Source: an uncultured Parabacteroides sp. (lineage in GTDB: Bacteria; Bacteroidota; Bacteroidia; Bacteroidales; Tannerellaceae). Taken from it: DNA of 15,338 bases. The notes under the pieces are model-generated. The model was given only the letters and a program-made list of their open reading frames with translations. It was not told the origin of the DNA and searched no databases. The number at the start of each line of letters is the position of its first letter. The first letter of the stretch is position 1. This document shows positions 14,350 to 15,338 of this stretch, one piece after another. Position numbers and translations under genes: made by a program. The DNA is taken from positions 1 through 15,338 of the forward strand of contig CAAGLQ010000115.1 in the NCBI GenBank assembly GCA_900770835.1. The letters are read 5' to 3'.

Positions 14350-15338
14350 ATGAAAATGAAAAATATATTTGGTACATTGGTAATGGGCGCAGCCTGCCTC
14401 GCCGCGGCTACATCATGTAGCGTCGAGCCGGAGTTCTATTCGCAGGTGGTGCCGGAAACATTCTATAATTCACAGGATGCCGTATGGCAACGTTTCAACC
14501 GTTCGTTCACGCACTGGCGTTGGTATTTGGGTCAGTCAGATTCACGTTGGGCGTTGCAGGAGTTGGGTACGGATGAATATGTCTGCCCGACCCGTGGTAG
14601 TGACTGGTTTGATGGTGCGAAATATCAGAAGTTCCACCACCATGAATATACCGAGGATATGACCCGCATCAGCGATGGTTGGACCAACTTTGCGATGGGT
14701 GTCGCTTTGGCATGGGATGCCTTGGAGGACCTGGAGCAGGTCGATTTCGACAAGTTGGGCTTCCCCGCTGGCACTCGTGAGTCTATGTTGGCACAGCAGA
14801 CCGCTTTGGCTGCCTCCTTCTACTTGGATGGTTTGGACTTCTTCGGTGGTGTAGCGCTTTATACTACAACACAAAGTGAGGTGAAGGGTCGTTCTACGGA
14901 TGTGGAGACCTTCAACTTCATCGACTCTTTGCTGAATGTAGCTATCCCGAACTTGCCGATCAAGAGTGAGATGGGTGCGATGGAGACCGGTTCGATCAAC
15001 CGTGCGGCAGGTGCGATGATTCGTGCACGCCTCTACTTCAACGCCGAGGCCTACATTGGCAAGCCGATGTACACTGAGGCTGCGCAGATCTGCCAGGATA
15101 TTTTGGATGGCAAGTATGGTGCTTACGAGTTGGATGCTGACTGGACAACGACTTTTGGCTTCCACAACGAGTTTAGCCACGAGATTATTTGGTCTATCCC
15201 TTCTGAGAACTCCAAGACGGAGACCGATGGTGGTTACTGGACTTGGCAAGTACCTTACAATTATAAGAACTACTTAGGTGGTTTGGAGGGCTCAGGCTCT
15301 AACAACGGTATCGGCTTGATCCCGAGTTTGGATCCGAC
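14350..15338 (+). CDS. SusD/RagB-family surface lipoprotein (3' partial)
   Basis: The frame runs open from ATG 14350 past the right edge, giving 329 complete codons. MKMKNIFGTLVMGAACLAA is a lipoprotein signal followed by ATSC, with Cys23 as the lipidated residue. The next residues, SVEPE, are acidic, as in Bacteroidetes surface-export signals. Downstream, FYNSQDAVWQRF, then LAWDALEDLEQVDF, the helical stretch QTALAASFYLDGLDFFGGVALYT and the TPR-like INRAAGAMIRARLYFNAEAY match the alpha-helical SusD_N-like fold. The protein caps the SusC barrel and binds its ligand at the cell surface. It is directly downstream of susC with the same biased codon use. About the last third of a normal SusD (usually 500-600 residues) is missing because the window ends. 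Confidence 0.93.
   Translation, partial: MKMKNIFGTLVMGAACLAAATSCSVEPEFYSQVVPETFYNSQDAVWQRFNRSFTHWRWYLGQSDSRWALQELGTDEYVCPTRGSDWFDGAKYQKFHHHEYTEDMTRISDGWTNFAMGVALAWDALEDLEQVDFDKLGFPAGTRESMLAQQTALAASFYLDGLDFFGGVALYTTTQSEVKGRSTDVETFNFIDSLLNVAIPNLPIKSEMGAMETGSINRAAGAMIRARLYFNAEAYIGKPMYTEAAQICQDILDGKYGAYELDADWTTTFGFHNEFSHEIIWSIPSENSKTETDGGYWTWQVPYNYKNYLGGLEGSGSNNGIGLIPSLDP

Noticed and set aside
1..15338. Search for CRISPR arrays, tRNA or rRNA genes, insertion sequences, toxin-antitoxin pairs, phase-variation inverted repeats at promoters
   Set aside because: None was seen. The gaps between genes are short and are filled by promoters and terminators, and no transposase, recombinase or nuclease-type defence gene is present.

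Overview
The window looks like a chromosomal segment of a Bacteroidales bacterium, probably the Parabacteroides/Tannerella/Porphyromonas side of the order; I cannot name a species. Four things support this: promoters of the Bacteroidetes type (TTTG at -33, TAnnTTTG at -7) instead of sigma-70 boxes, almost no Shine-Dalgarno sequences, a SusC/SusD pair, and a bifunctional Nnr enzyme beside a DUF5106/thioredoxin-like protein. Most of the window is conserved housekeeping DNA. I see no CRISPR array, tRNA, rRNA, insertion sequence, phage gene or obvious defence system.

Layout. (1) 1-184: the 3' end of a rightward gene, probably a GH30-type glycosidase. (2) 349-382: a hairpin with A- and T-runs, placed to terminate transcription from both convergent sides. 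(3) 404-4270, leftward: nnr, then a periplasmic DUF5106/thioredoxin-like protein joined by an ATGA overlap, then pgk with its own -7 box. (4) 4271-4394: a divergent promoter region. (5) 4395-8203, rightward: hpt, adk, obgE, pgeF and a free-standing B3/B4-domain protein, closely packed. This group combines purine salvage, adenylate balance, a ribosome-assembly GTPase and a peptidoglycan/purine quality enzyme. (6) 8355-8555: a 66-residue winged-helix protein with its own promoter and a strong terminator. (7) 8705-10949, rightward: a short coiled-coil protein, zapA, a hairpin followed by a T-run, and rny (RNase Y), followed by a probable terminator. (8) 10950-11311: an AT-rich leader of 362 bases with an imperfect palindrome. 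(9) 11312-15338: a SusC-like TonB-dependent transporter and a SusD-like lipoprotein cut by the window edge.

How the genes work together. The two central blocks serve core growth functions: glycolysis, repair of hydrated NAD(P)H, nucleotide salvage, ribosome assembly, FtsZ-ring assembly and mRNA turnover. The SusC/SusD pair is an outer-membrane nutrient importer. No regulator or glycosidase lies between it and rny, and the part downstream of susD is not in the window, so its substrate cannot be assigned.

The points most worth a second look are the coiled-coil partner encoded next to zapA, the hairpin between zapA and rny, the stand-alone B3/B4 protein, the susC leader palindrome, and the sharp change in codon use just after the SusC signal peptide. 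I did not find a clear new multi-gene system. Nothing here was checked by database search; all family calls come from motif recognition.
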